From positions 1-16,209 of the forward strand of contig CAYZXK010000056.1 in NCBI GenBank assembly GCA_964482395.1: a stretch of DNA of 16,209 nt. The letters are read 5' to 3'. The position numbers were made by a program, and so were the translations under genes. The notes beneath the pieces are model-generated. The model made no database searches, was not told where the DNA came from, and worked only from the letters and a program-made list of their open reading frames with translations. The stretch comes from CAYZXK01 sp964482395. Lineage in GTDB: Bacteria; Planctomycetota; Phycisphaerae; UBA1845; Fen-1342. Below, in pieces: positions 6,423 through 14,813 of this stretch (its first letter is position 1; the number at the start of each line of letters is the position of its first letter).

Positions 6423-8084
6423 ATGTCGGCACACACACTGCTGGCCGTACCCATCATTTCCGCCGATCGGCCATTGCCAGAACAAGTCCGGATGGCCCGG
6501 GCCGCAGGCGCGGATCTGGTCGAGTTGCGGGTGGACTGCATCAACGATCTGCCTGCCGTGCGGCGGCTGCTCGATCAGCCCCACGAGCTGCCGATGATCC
6601 TCACGGTCCGCTCGCCCGACCAGGGCGGCCGGTGGACCGGCGACGAAGCCGGGCGGATCGGCCTGATTCTTCAACTCGCCCAGAGTCGGCCAGAATATGT
6701 CGATCTGGAGTATGCTGCCTGGCGGCGGTCAGCCGAGGTCCGCCGGAAGATCGCCACGGTCTGCCAGCTTTGCGGGCCGCGCGGCGATCGTGGGTTGGAG
6801 CGGGCTGCGGGCTGTTCCAAGAACCGACTCATCCTGTCACATCATGATCTGATCCGCACGCCGACTGACCTGGAGTCCTTATTCCAGGAGTTACTGGCCA
6901 GTCCGGCTCCGGTGGTGAAGCTGGCCTGCACCGCCGCGGACGCCACGGACGCGTGCCGGCTCATGTTGCATCTTCGGCGGCAGGCCGCGGCTAGAGACCT
7001 GATCGCACTGAGCATGGGCGAGGCGGGACTGGCAACTCGGGTCCTGGCCGGCAAGTTCGGCGCGTTTTTGACATTTGCCAGCCTGGAGGCCGGACAGGAA
7101 TCGGCCCCCGGCCAACCCACGCTAGCTCAGTTGCACGAGCAATATCGGTGGCGCAGGATCGGCCCGCCGACCGGCGTGTACGGTGTTGTGGGGTGGCCCG
7201 TGACGCATTCGCAAAGCCCGGCCTTCCACAACGCGGCCCTTGAGGCCGCGGGCATTGATGCCATCTACCTGCCCCTTCCAGTCCAACCTGGTTACGACTC
7301 GCTCAGTGCTTTTCTGGATCTGGTGAGCTCTCAGGCTGACTTGGGCTTCCGCGGGCTGAGTGTTACGACGCCGCACAAGGAAAACGCCTTGCGCTGGCTG
7401 GAGACTCGCGGCTTACCGGTCGGCTCGCTGGCCCGGCAGTGCGCTGCGGTCAACACGCTTACCCGCCGGCCGGACGGCACCTGGGAGGGCGACAACACCG
7501 ACGTCCATGGAGTCGACCTGGTCCTGCGAAAGGCATTGCAGTTGGCCGGTTCAGACCCGCGCCAACTACGGGTCGACTTGCTGGGCGCGGGTGGTGTGGC
7601 TCGGGCGGCGATCGTCGCGCTGCGTTCCTTCGGCTGCCAAATCTGCATCTACAACCGGTCGGAGGAGCGGGCTGCGCGTCTGGCGCAGGAGATGCGCTGC
7701 CAGTGGCGACCCTGGGCGCAGCGGCTGCACTATGCCGGAAACGTACTCATCAACTGTACTCCGGTCGGGATGTGGCCGGCCTGCGACCAGTCGCCTCTGC
7801 CGCCTGACGCTCTCCGCCCCGACACGTTGGTGTTCGACACGGTGTACAACCCGCCGCAGACCGCCCTGCTAACCGCGGCTGCCCAGCGTGGCTGCCGGAC
7901 CATAGGCGGGAAAGCGATGTTTATCGGACAGGCCCGCCGACAGTTCGAGATTTGGCACGGTCGGCCGCCCGCGCCTGAGGCTTTCATCTCGACCGGTCCG
8001 GATTCCGGCCGACCAGGACCGGAAAAAACCTGTGTCGCGATCTGGAGAGCCGCGGACACTGCACCAATACCGTATCTGGGCTAA
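6423..8084 (+). CDS. aroDE: Fused 3-dehydroquinate dehydratase (type I) / shikimate dehydrogenase
   Basis: This 553-residue bifunctional enzyme catalyses steps 3 and 4 of the shikimate pathway. Residues 4-240 are type I dehydroquinase, with ELR (34-36), the catalytic H141 in SHHD, the Schiff-base K166 in VVKLA, and R206 in the substrate site. Residues 250-515 are shikimate dehydrogenase. They contain the shikimate-binding SQSP (263-266), catalytic K319 (TTPHKE), NTD ending in D360, the NADP-binding GAGGVARA (388-395), NRSEER, and the GGKAMFIGQA end motif. Each half is of normal length and no key residue is missing. The last 35 residues are an uncharacteristic tail. The ATG at 6423 is chosen because the first strand follows it. 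The ribosome binding site is weak, and translation may be coupled to the regulator 16 bases upstream. Such fusions are known from plants, chlamydiae and planctomycetes. Confidence 0.95.
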   Translation: MSAHTLLAVPIISADRPLPEQVRMARAAGADLVELRVDCINDLPAVRRLLDQPHELPMILTVRSPDQGGRWTGDEAGRIGLILQLAQSRPEYVDLEYAAWRRSAEVRRKIATVCQLCGPRGDRGLERAAGCSKNRLILSHHDLIRTPTDLESLFQELLASPAPVVKLACTAADATDACRLMLHLRRQAAARDLIALSMGEAGLATRVLAGKFGAFLTFASLEAGQESAPGQPTLAQLHEQYRWRRIGPPTGVYGVVGWPVTHSQSPAFHNAALEAAGIDAIYLPLPVQPGYDSLSAFLDLVSSQADLGFRGLSVTTPHKENALRWLETRGLPVGSLARQCAAVNTLTRRPDGTWEGDNTDVHGVDLVLRKALQLAGSDPRQLRVDLLGAGGVARAAIVALRSFGCQICIYNRSEERAARLAQEMRCQWRPWAQRLHYAGNVLINCTPVGMWPACDQSPLPPDALRPDTLVFDTVYNPPQTALLTAAAQRGCRTIGGKAMFIGQARRQFEIWHGRPPAPEAFISTGPDSGRPGPEKTCVAIWRAADTAPIPYLG

Positions 8085-8108
8085 GCCCGGGACGGGGGGC
8101 GTCAGATA

Positions 8109-8151
8109 ACCGGCCCGCGAATTCGGATCCGGTGACCGCGATGATTTTTTT
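8109..8151 (+). terminator. Possible weak terminator after aroDE
   Basis: ACCGG (8109-8113) and CCGGT (8129-8133) are inverted arms, and a run of seven T follows at 8145-8151. The stem is short and the 11-base gap before the T-run is poor for an intrinsic terminator. Confidence 0.25.
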
Positions 8152-8284
8152 GCCTGGGCCGCCAAAGTTTTGAATGGTGTAGTGGCCGCGTCCTTACGTG
8201 ACTGCCCGAGGCGCGGCTGACCGGAAGTGACTTCGGGGGCCAAGCAGACGGCTTCCAGAGGGCAGCGTTTTCGGACTGTGCCTT

Positions 8285-8324
8285 GCCCATGTGGGCACGG
8301 GTGCCGGACCGGCAGGTCCGGTGC
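8285..8324. promoter_or_regulatory. Two adjacent inverted repeats upstream of flp
   Basis: The 359 bases between aroDE and flp hold no convincing gene. They contain GCCCA-TG-TGGGC (8285-8296). Next comes a hairpin in which CCGGACC (8304-8310) pairs with GGTCCGG (8315-8321) around GGCA, extendable with wobble pairs to 8301-8324. They lie 120-160 bases before the pilin start, where a promoter or operator would be expected. I could not find a convincing -35/-10 or sigma-54 motif. Confidence 0.3.
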
Positions 8325-8443
8325 TGGTGGGCTGGGCCCGGGCTGTCCGGAGTGGAATGCGTTGGATCGGGCAACTTTCGCAGGGAGGCGTTAGCAGTAG
8401 ACGGGTCGCTTCGGGCGGCCCCCTTAACTTGAAAGGAAGAGTC

Positions 8444-8632
8444 ATGAACAAGCTGTTTTCTCGGGTTCGGGATTTCATGGTCAATGAGGATGGGCCGACC
8501 GCGACCGAGTACGCGGTCATGTTGGCTCTGATCATCGTTGCCTGCATCGCGGCCATCACGGCCCTCGGCAGCGCGCTGAAGGGCACCTTTGAGAACGTGA
8601 CCAGCAACTTGCCGGACGGCAATCCGTCGTAA
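8444..8632 (+). CDS. flp: Flp-type (Tad/type IVc) pilin precursor
   Basis: This 62-residue pilin subunit polymerises into the Flp fibre. The ATG at 8444 has AAAGGAAG a few bases upstream. The leader (1-17) is basic with Asn/Glu/Asp and ends in Gly17. CpaA should cut after it, giving a mature protein starting PTATEY with Glu at +5. The hydrophobic helix AVMLALIIVACIAAITAL (residues 24-41) follows, then a short polar end (DGNPS). Length and motif are typical of Flp. It is the first gene of the tad locus. Strong inverted repeats lie in the 189-base gap to cpaA, consistent with pilin being made in excess over the assembly machinery. Confidence 0.95.
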   Translation: MNKLFSRVRDFMVNEDGPTATEYAVMLALIIVACIAAITALGSALKGTFENVTSNLPDGNPS

Positions 8633-8671
8633 TCACGCGGCGGCGGCGCAGCCGTCTAGGCGGAAGGCTAT

Positions 8672-8709
8672 CGGGCGGCGGCACCGCGGCTCGCGGTGAC
8701 CGCCGCTCG
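8672..8709 (+). terminator. Strong hairpin after flp (attenuator or mRNA-stabilising)
   Basis: CACCGCG (8682-8688) pairs with CGCGGTG (8692-8698) around GCT. The stem continues past a single bulged A (8699), with 8675-8681 pairing perfectly with 8700-8706, and then about three more pairs, for roughly 17 base pairs. It starts 40 bases after the flp stop. Only CTTTCT follows, so partial termination or protection of the pilin message seems more likely than a full stop. Confidence 0.55.
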
Positions 8710-8756
8710 GCTTTCTCGCCTCGTCGGCGTGAACGTCCGATGAAAGAAAGGGCCAC

Positions 8757-8776
8757 CGCTCCCGGCGCCGGGAGCG
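8757..8776. repeat. Perfect 20-base palindrome between flp and cpaA
   Basis: CGCTCCCGGCGCCGGGAGCG is its own reverse complement. It lies 46 bases before the cpaA start and 48 bases after the flp hairpin. It could be a protein-binding site or a second hairpin in the transcript. Confidence 0.55.
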
Positions 8777-8821
8777 TGTGGTGGTTCATAGCCGCGTGGG
8801 GCCGCGAGGCGCGCAACGATT

Positions 8822-9412
8822 ATGGGTCCGCTGGCCGACCATTACTGGCAGATCACGCTGGCCGTCCTGGTGCCCGGCACACTTTACGCTTCCTGGATCG
8901 ACTTTTCGCAACGCCGGGTTCCAAACTGGCTGAATGCCACCCTGGCGGTTGCCGGGCTGCTCGTGCAGGGGCTGGCCTTCGGCTGGTACACGTCCGGATC
9001 CGGCGGGGTGTCGGGCGGCCTGGCATGGGGGTTGCTTGGGATGCTGGTCGGACTGGGGCTGCTGATAATCCCCTGGGCCATGCACGGCATGGGAGCCGGC
9101 GACGTCAAGCTCATGGCCGCCGTCGGATGCTGGCTGGGCCCCTGGCTGACCCTGCTGAGCTTCGCGGCCGGGGGAATCCTGGGCGGCCTGATCGCAATCG
9201 TCATGATCTACACAACCGGCCGGACCGTGCACGCGATCACCAACCTACAGATCATCATGACCAAGCTGCGCCGACTGGACACCGCTTTCGGCGAGTTCGG
9301 CGGCGCTCGGAGCTTCGGGGACAGCAGTCAGCTTCTTCCTTACGGAGTGCCGCTCACCATCGGCACCATCGGGGTCCTGTTGACCTACTACTTCGGAGGA
9401 TGGCTGACATGA
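8822..9412 (+). CDS. cpaA: Prepilin peptidase, A24 family (CpaA/TadV)
   Basis: This 196-residue inner-membrane aspartic protease cuts the leader off Flp and probably TadE-like pseudopilins. The first catalytic region is D27 in WIDFSQRRVPNWLN, which is the typical DxxxRRIPN block. The second is GMGAGDVKLM (residues 90-99), matching the GxGD signature with D96. About five hydrophobic segments run from residues 10 to 195, and the methyltransferase domain of PilD is absent, as in TadV. The ATG at 8822 follows a weak GAGG. Its stop overlaps the tadE start in ATGA (9409-9412), so translation is coupled. Confidence 0.93.
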   Translation: MGPLADHYWQITLAVLVPGTLYASWIDFSQRRVPNWLNATLAVAGLLVQGLAFGWYTSGSGGVSGGLAWGLLGMLVGLGLLIIPWAMHGMGAGDVKLMAAVGCWLGPWLTLLSFAAGGILGGLIAIVMIYTTGRTVHAITNLQIIMTKLRRLDTAFGEFGGARSFGDSSQLLPYGVPLTIGTIGVLLTYYFGGWLT

Positions 9413-9813
9413 AAAGCAGGCTGACCAATCGACTCCGACGGGCAGCGGCGGCCGTGGAACTGGCGGTCGTCACTCCAATTCTGCTTACCATGTTGTTCGG
9501 AATCATCGAGTTCGGGTGGATCTTCACCGTTCGCCAAGCCCTGGTCACCGCGGCCCGGGAAGGCGCTCGGACCGCGGCTCTGCCGGGCTCGACCGAGGCC
9601 GAGGTGCTCGACCGGGTCGCGCAGTGCATGCAGCCGCTGGGGCTGACCACCTACCAGACCGAAGTGTCGCTGGACGACAACGGCGACCCGACCGGCGTGG
9701 TGTCGGTCTGGATTTCCTATGCCGACGTGACGCTGGTCGGCAACTACTTCGGCGGGACCAAGGGCGGAAACCTGTTCGCATCCTGCTCGATGAGAAAAGA
9801 AGGAATCGACTAG
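9409..9813 (+). CDS. tadE: TadE-like pseudopilin
   Basis: This 134-residue protein is a TadE family minor pseudopilin. It has a basic start, then RRAAAAVELAVVTPILLTML and FGIIEFGW (residues 10-37). This is the TadE hydrophobic helix with Glu17 at the pilin-like position and Ala instead of Gly before the cut. The conserved AAREGARTAA (48-57) follows, and the rest is a small extracytoplasmic domain with two cysteines (73, 126). The start at 9409 has GGAGG 9 bases upstream and overlaps the cpaA stop by 4 bases. ATG 9400 is in frame but sits on the ribosome binding site. cpaB begins directly after its stop (TAGATG). Confidence 0.92.
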   Translation: MKSRLTNRLRRAAAAVELAVVTPILLTMLFGIIEFGWIFTVRQALVTAAREGARTAALPGSTEAEVLDRVAQCMQPLGLTTYQTEVSLDDNGDPTGVVSVWISYADVTLVGNYFGGTKGGNLFASCSMRKEGID

Positions 9814-11025
9814 ATGAGCATCAAAGCCCTGATACCGCTGGTGGCGGGCTTGGGCATCGGCGGCCTGGCCCTGGTGCTGGGAATCAACACCCTCAAGAGC
9901 GCCGCCGCCGCCGGCCGGCCGACCGCCAAGGTCCAGATCTGGGGCGCGAAAGAAGACATCCCCCGCGGGACCCAGCTCACCGAGGACCTATTGGTGGCCC
10001 TGGCCTACCCGGCCGACCTGGTCCCCAAGGGGGCTTTCAAGAAGCAGGAGGAGCTACTGGGCCGCGTGCCACGGGTCCTGGCGCCGGCCGGCCTGCCGAT
10101 CCTGGAAAGCATGCTGACCGAGCCCGGCACCCAGCCGGGCATCATAGTCAAGCCCGGGTACCGGGCAGTGGCCGTGAAGATCGACCCCAGCTCGGGCGTC
10201 GATTATCACCTGGAGCCAGGCTGCTTCGTCGACGTGGTCGGCTCCTTCCGCGTCCGACGTCAGGGGCGGACTGAGACGGTAGCGCGAACCATCGTCGAGA
10301 ACGCCGAGGTGGCCGCGGTCGGACAGCGACTCAGCCCGGCTACCGTAGCCGCCGGGGCGGGTGGCAACAGCACTGGCCAGCGCGGCCGCTCGACGACCTC
10401 CGGCCGAGGGGGAGGCGGCTCGTCCGGCTCAAACGAGCAGGTCCGGGCGGTGACTCTGTACGTCAAGCCGGAGCAGGTACCGACCTTGCTCTTGGCCGAG
10501 CAGCAGGGGCGGATCAAGTTGAGCCTGCGCGGCTACCAGGAAGACCAGTCGCGTGGCCCGGACCACTGGGTCAGCGAGGCCGAGTTGCTGGGGCAGGCGG
10601 CCGAACCGGACGGTCAGAAGGCAGTCGCCGAAGCCAGGCAGCGCCCGACAGAGGGGCCAGGCTCTGACGCCTCCTCGCCTTGGGGCTGGCTGAGCAAGCT
10701 GTTCGCGGCCCGGCCGACCGCTGCCGGCAGCGGCGCAGCCGAAGGCTCGGCCGACGCCGCAGCGCAGCTTTCCCGTTGGATTCTCCGGATTTACCGCGGC
10801 AACGAGGAGGAGGTAGTGGAGTTCGCCGGGGTCGACTCGCATGAACGAGTCGGGTGGACCCGATTGCCAACGAAAAGCTCGGCCGCCCATCTGACGGCGG
10901 GTCAGCCCTCGAATGGTTTCTCGCCGGCCAAAGACTCCGGCGCGTCCGGGCCAGCCGAGCTGGATCGTCGCTCAGGGGCCCCGTATCCGCAGGACGACAA
11001 CGAGCCTGAGGAGTCTCCAGGATGA
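9814..11025 (+). CDS. cpaB: Flp pilus assembly protein CpaB/RcpC
   Basis: This 403-residue, membrane-anchored periplasmic protein is thought to stabilise or gate the CpaC secretin. An N-terminal transmembrane helix (4-26) is followed by a SAF domain (about 38-103, containing EDIPRGTQL and LPILESML). The RcpC core (about 110-240) ends in VTLYVKPEQVPTLLLAEQQG. It is interrupted by a Gly/Ser/Arg-rich linker (180-207). The protein is longer than the usual 250-300 residues. The extra end carries a variable region (260-318), a short motif RWILRIYRGNEEEVVEF (321-337) and a disordered acidic tail. Similar WxLRIxRG motifs occur, as I recall, at the ends of other planctomycete CpaB proteins. The gene abuts tadE and overlaps cpaC by ATGA (11022-11025). 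Confidence 0.9.
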   Translation: MSIKALIPLVAGLGIGGLALVLGINTLKSAAAAGRPTAKVQIWGAKEDIPRGTQLTEDLLVALAYPADLVPKGAFKKQEELLGRVPRVLAPAGLPILESMLTEPGTQPGIIVKPGYRAVAVKIDPSSGVDYHLEPGCFVDVVGSFRVRRQGRTETVARTIVENAEVAAVGQRLSPATVAAGAGGNSTGQRGRSTTSGRGGGGSSGSNEQVRAVTLYVKPEQVPTLLLAEQQGRIKLSLRGYQEDQSRGPDHWVSEAELLGQAAEPDGQKAVAEARQRPTEGPGSDASSPWGWLSKLFAARPTAAGSGAAEGSADAAAQLSRWILRIYRGNEEEVVEFAGVDSHERVGWTRLPTKSSAAHLTAGQPSNGFSPAKDSGASGPAELDRRSGAPYPQDDNEPEESPG

Positions 11026-12791
11026 ACCCACACGCCTGCATCGCCAGCCAGGCAGGCCCTAGGCCCGCCGAAAACCGCCGCCGCTCGCTGAGCGGCAGCA
11101 CGCCGCCGGACCGCGCTGCTTGCCTTCGTCGCTTCGTCGCTGCGCTGCCTAGCAGCTTGGTCGGCAGCGGCCAATGGGTCCGGCTCCTGGCCGTGTGCGC
11201 AGCCCTGCTGAGCGAGCAATGGTGGGCGGGCCGGCAGTGCCAGGCGGGCGAGGGTCCGGCCGGGCAGTCGGTTGCCGACGCCACGCCGCTTCAGGTCACC
11301 GTGAGGGCGGCCCGGTCGTCGCCCCAGATGATCTCGGTCCCGCTCAACCAGGGTGTACTGGTGGACTTCAATCTGCCGGTGCGGGAAGTCCGGGTTGCCA
11401 ACCCGGAAGTCGCGGACGTTACCGCCACCACCCCCAAGCAGATTCTGGTCAACGGAAAAAGCTTCGGGGCAACCCAGCTTCTGGTGACGGCCGAAGGCGG
11501 AGTGCAGCAGACCTTCACGGTGGCCGTAGACGTCGACCTGGAGCGGCTCCAGGCCAGCATCCGCACCCTGGTGCCGCGGGCCCAGGTTTCGGTCTCGGCC
11601 CTGCTGGATGCCATCGTGCTCAGCGGCACCGTCCCGGACGTTGAATCGGCCGAGCGCGTGATGCAGATCGCCTCGGTCTACTCGCCGCAGGTCATCAACC
11701 AGATGCGGGTGGCCGGCGTCTACCAGGTGCTGCTGCGCTGCACGGTCGCCGAGGTGAACCGGGCGGCGACCCGGCAATTGGGCTTCAACGGGTGGATGGC
11801 CGGCGACGATTTCAAGGACGCCTTCCTGGTCAGCCAACTGGGTGGAATCAACCCGGTCAACATCAGTGGGGCCAGCGGGTACAACGCCTCCGGCACCATC
11901 CCGTTCGGGACTGGCGAGATGAGCCTGGGTACTGCGGCAACCCTCAGCCTGGGCTTCCCGCGTGTCCAAATGCAGGTGTTTATTCAGGCCCTGCGCGAAA
12001 ACGGATTGCTGCGGGTGCTGGCCGAGCCCAACTTGGTGACCGTCAGCGGCCAGGAGGCGAGCTTCCTGGCCGGCGGCGAGTTCCCCGTCCCGGTCCCCCA
12101 GGGCGGGCAGAACAATGCCATTACGATAGAGTTTCGCGAGTTCGGCGTGCGGCTGCGCTTCACGCCGACTGTCCTGAGCAATCAGCTCATCCGCCTGCAC
12201 GTGACGCCCGAGGTGAGCGAGCCGGACTTCAGCACCGCGGTGCAGATCTCCGGCTTCGCGGTTCCCGGATTGGTGCAGCGGCGGGTCGATACGGTGGTGG
12301 AACTCGCCCCGGGCCAGACCTTCGCGATCGGCGGGCTGCTCAGCGAGCGGAGCCGGGCGTCGGCCAGCAAGGTCCCGGCCCTGGGCGATGTTCCGGTTCT
12401 GGGAGCTTTGTTCAGCTCGGTCTCCTACCAGCGGGAAGAAAGCGAGCTGGTGGTGCTGGTGACTCCCGAACTGGTCGCGCCTCTGAACCCGGGCCAGGTG
12501 GCTCACGTGCCCGGGGCCGACCACATCGCCCCCAACGACTGGGAACTGTTCGGCCTGGGGCAGATCGAGGGTCAGGCCGGCTCGCAGGGCGGTGTCCCAC
12601 AGCCCTCCGAACAACGGTGCCGGAACCGGTCGCAGACCGACGAGGTGCCCGGCGGGAAAGCTGCTGTGGGCGCGGGGGCGGGTGGCCCACGGCCGACTGA
12701 ATACTGGGGTTCCACGGGCAAGCCCGTCGGGTCGACCGTGCTGCGGCTGCGCGGTCCGATCGGCCCGGCCGGCGCGGACGAGGGAACCTGA
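11022..12791 (+). CDS. cpaC: Tad secretin CpaC/RcpA
   Basis: This 589-residue protein should form the outer-membrane pore through which the Flp pilus emerges. Residues 90-168 are the pilus-formation N-terminal domain (VRVANPEVADVTA). Residues 170-232 are a BON-like ring domain, and the secretin barrel domain covers about 318-486, with the signature VPVLGALFSS (457-466) followed by ELVVLVTPELV. About 50 polar residues precede the hydrophobic signal (52-68), which is unusually long. A TTG at 11157 would give a normal signal but has no ribosome binding site, so I keep the coupled ATG at 11022. Residues 515-589 are a Gly/Pro-rich tail beyond the secretin domain, perhaps contacting a partner. No separate pilotin gene is seen here. 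Confidence 0.93.
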   Translation: MNPHACIASQAGPRPAENRRRSLSGSTPPDRAACLRRFVAALPSSLVGSGQWVRLLAVCAALLSEQWWAGRQCQAGEGPAGQSVADATPLQVTVRAARSSPQMISVPLNQGVLVDFNLPVREVRVANPEVADVTATTPKQILVNGKSFGATQLLVTAEGGVQQTFTVAVDVDLERLQASIRTLVPRAQVSVSALLDAIVLSGTVPDVESAERVMQIASVYSPQVINQMRVAGVYQVLLRCTVAEVNRAATRQLGFNGWMAGDDFKDAFLVSQLGGINPVNISGASGYNASGTIPFGTGEMSLGTAATLSLGFPRVQMQVFIQALRENGLLRVLAEPNLVTVSGQEASFLAGGEFPVPVPQGGQNNAITIEFREFGVRLRFTPTVLSNQLIRLHVTPEVSEPDFSTAVQISGFAVPGLVQRRVDTVVELAPGQTFAIGGLLSERSRASASKVPALGDVPVLGALFSSVSYQREESELVVLVTPELVAPLNPGQVAHVPGADHIAPNDWELFGLGQIEGQAGSQGGVPQPSEQRCRNRSQTDEVPGGKAAVGAGAGGPRPTEYWGSTGKPVGSTVLRLRGPIGPAGADEGT

Positions 12792-12977
12792 ACATGGTTG
12801 GACCCAACTGGAGGTATCGAGTCGAGCCAGCGCGGACACGACCAGCTTTGTTGATAGACGGTGCCGGGTGGCGCTGCCCTACGGGTGGTGCTGGCCTTCG
12901 CCGCCGGCCGAGCAGTGGCACGCGTGCAGGGTTCCCGGCTGGTCGTGTGGAGTGCAGAGCAGTTGGGAGGTAGGAAG

Positions 12978-14795
12978 ATGCGGTTCAACCAGCGCGCTTC
13001 AAGCAAGCATCGACGTCGCGCCGCGGTGGCGGCGCAGATCGCAGTGTGTTCGACGGTCATCCTGGGCATGGGAGCCCTGGTCCTGGACATCGGGTCGGTC
13101 TACACCACGCAGACCGAGTTGCAGGCGACGGCCGACGCCGTGGCCCTGGCTGCCGCGTCCGAACTGGGCGGCAACGCCGAGGATCCCAAGGCGGCAGCGG
13201 CCGAAGTGGCCAGCCGGTTCGCCGGCCTCAATCAAGTGCAGGGCCAGGCCGCCGCGGTCTCCTCGGTCGATTTGGAGTTCGGCCGGGCAGTCTACGACTC
13301 CTCGTCCGGGAAGTTCATTTTCCAACCTGACCCGGCCAACGCCGACGCGGTCCGAATCCGCGTGCATCGCGTGGCCGACGGCAGTCAGGTGGTGGTCCCG
13401 TTCCTGTTTGCTCCGATTTTCGGGCTGAGCTGCATGGAGCTGGGCGCCCAGGCGACGGCCGTGCTGATCCCGCGAGACATCGCGGTGGTGATCGACCTGT
13501 CCGGGTCGATGAACGACGACAGCGAGCTGCGGCACTACAAGCGGTACCAGGGTGAACAAGGCGACTGGCGGGACGGCATCCAGGTCAACCTCCGGGACGT
13601 GTGGTGCGCTTTGAATGGCCCCGCTCCCTCCCGGCCCTATATCCCCGGAGCCGAGGACGAGACCGAATACGCCGACGACACCGGCCCTACGATCGGCGTG
13701 ATGAGCACCTGGGGCCAGCCGATCGTGCCGGAAACCTATGACCCGGTGGCCGACACCGGCTCGGACGCTTCAGGCAAGGGGCTGTGGTATCTGAAGAAGG
13801 GGGTCAACGTCAGCGCGCCGACCTTGGCACCGGTGCAGGCCAGCTTGGCCGCGCGTGGCTACACCGCCGACGAGATCGCCTGCCTGGTCAGCGGCTCGCA
13901 AGACAGCTCCACCACTCTGTGGCGCAACCGGGTGGCGACCATCCTGGGGCTGGCCACCTGGCGGAGCGGTCGGCCCGGCGGAATGTCAGGCGGCGACGGC
14001 GACGCCAAGGTCGAGGACGCGGAGCTGGTCTGGCTTCCGTATCCGAGCTTCCGCAGCTCCGGCGGATGGACCTGGGCCAATTTCGTCGAGTGGGTGGGTG
14101 GCAGCAGCCAGATGACCACCACCAACCCGAACTTCCAATACCGCTATGGCCTGAAGACCTTCACCAACTTCCTGCTGGAGAACCGGCCTCGCTACAATCA
14201 GACCAACATCCTCTGGCAGACCCCCGAGCAGCCTTTGCAGGCCGTCAAGGACGCGGTCCAGGCCATGACCGATGTGATCCTCGGGCTGGACAGCCTGGAC
14301 CATATGTCGCTGGAAATCTTCGCTCAGACCGCTCGTCACGAGGTCGACCTGACCGAGAACCTGCAAGCGGTGCCGGACCGGCTCTACCGCATGCAGGCCG
14401 CCCATTACGACAACTACACCAACATGGGCGCCGGCCTGCTCACCGCCATCAACGAGCTCACCAGCTCCCGGGCCCGCAGCGCCTCGGCCAAGGTGATCGT
14501 CATGATGTCGGACGGCAAGCCGAACATCGATGAAAACGGCAACTACGGCGGCGAAGGCGCCCCGGCGATCGTGGAGTGGGTGAAGGAGGTGGCCCAGCAG
14601 GCGGCCGACCTGCACATTCGGATCTACACGATCAGTGTGGGCGGGGATGCCGACCAGGACCTGATGTCGGAAATGGCGACCATCGGCGGCGGACAACACT
14701 TCCACGCCGAGGGCGCCCCGGAAGAGTACTCCGACCAGTTGGAGCTGATTTTCCGGACCCTGGGCGGTCGGCGTCCGGTGGCTCTGATTGAGTAG
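12978..14795 (+). CDS. tadG: TadG-type minor pilin/adhesin with von Willebrand A domain
   Basis: This 605-residue surface or envelope protein belongs to the Tad system. The start at 12978 has GGAGG and AGGAAG upstream. A basic leader and a hydrophobic helix (15-38, ALVLDIGSVY) lead into QATADAVALAAASEL, the TadG/TadE-like N-terminal domain (to about 160). Residues 167-600 are a vWA domain with a complete metal site: DLSGS (173-177), T481 in NMGAG, and D512 in MMSDGKP. Between DLSGS and the second motif is an insert of about 250 residues rich in Trp, Asn and Tyr (for example the WTWANFVEW region, 364-372), far larger than in a standard vWA. A role in adhesion or pilus tip function is inferred. 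The gene lies 186 bases after cpaC. No convincing gene lies in that gap. Confidence 0.9.
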   Translation: MRFNQRASSKHRRRAAVAAQIAVCSTVILGMGALVLDIGSVYTTQTELQATADAVALAAASELGGNAEDPKAAAAEVASRFAGLNQVQGQAAAVSSVDLEFGRAVYDSSSGKFIFQPDPANADAVRIRVHRVADGSQVVVPFLFAPIFGLSCMELGAQATAVLIPRDIAVVIDLSGSMNDDSELRHYKRYQGEQGDWRDGIQVNLRDVWCALNGPAPSRPYIPGAEDETEYADDTGPTIGVMSTWGQPIVPETYDPVADTGSDASGKGLWYLKKGVNVSAPTLAPVQASLAARGYTADEIACLVSGSQDSSTTLWRNRVATILGLATWRSGRPGGMSGGDGDAKVEDAELVWLPYPSFRSSGGWTWANFVEWVGGSSQMTTTNPNFQYRYGLKTFTNFLLENRPRYNQTNILWQTPEQPLQAVKDAVQAMTDVILGLDSLDHMSLEIFAQTARHEVDLTENLQAVPDRLYRMQAAHYDNYTNMGAGLLTAINELTSSRARSASAKVIVMMSDGKPNIDENGNYGGEGAPAIVEWVKEVAQQAADLHIRIYTISVGGDADQDLMSEMATIGGGQHFHAEGAPEEYSDQLELIFRTLGGRRPVALIE

Positions 14796-14813
14796 GAAGG
14801 CGCAGGAATGCGG

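Noticed and set aside
8085..8443. A sigma-54 promoter or an extra small gene before flp
   Set aside because: No TGGCAC-N5-TTGC match was found, and the open frame starting at 8291 is only the upstream extension of flp with no ribosome binding site.
10902..12839. A 645-codon open frame on the minus strand
   Set aside because: It is antisense to cpaC, whose plus-strand frame carries clear secretin motifs. Long antisense frames are expected in GC-rich genes with this codon use.
12794..12973. A 59-codon frame filling the gap between cpaC and tadG
   Set aside because: Its start lacks a convincing ribosome binding site, and the product is Arg/Gly/Pro-rich with no hydrophobic segment or motif. Its stop falls in the tadG ribosome binding site. 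It is probably chance, though a small gene cannot be fully excluded.
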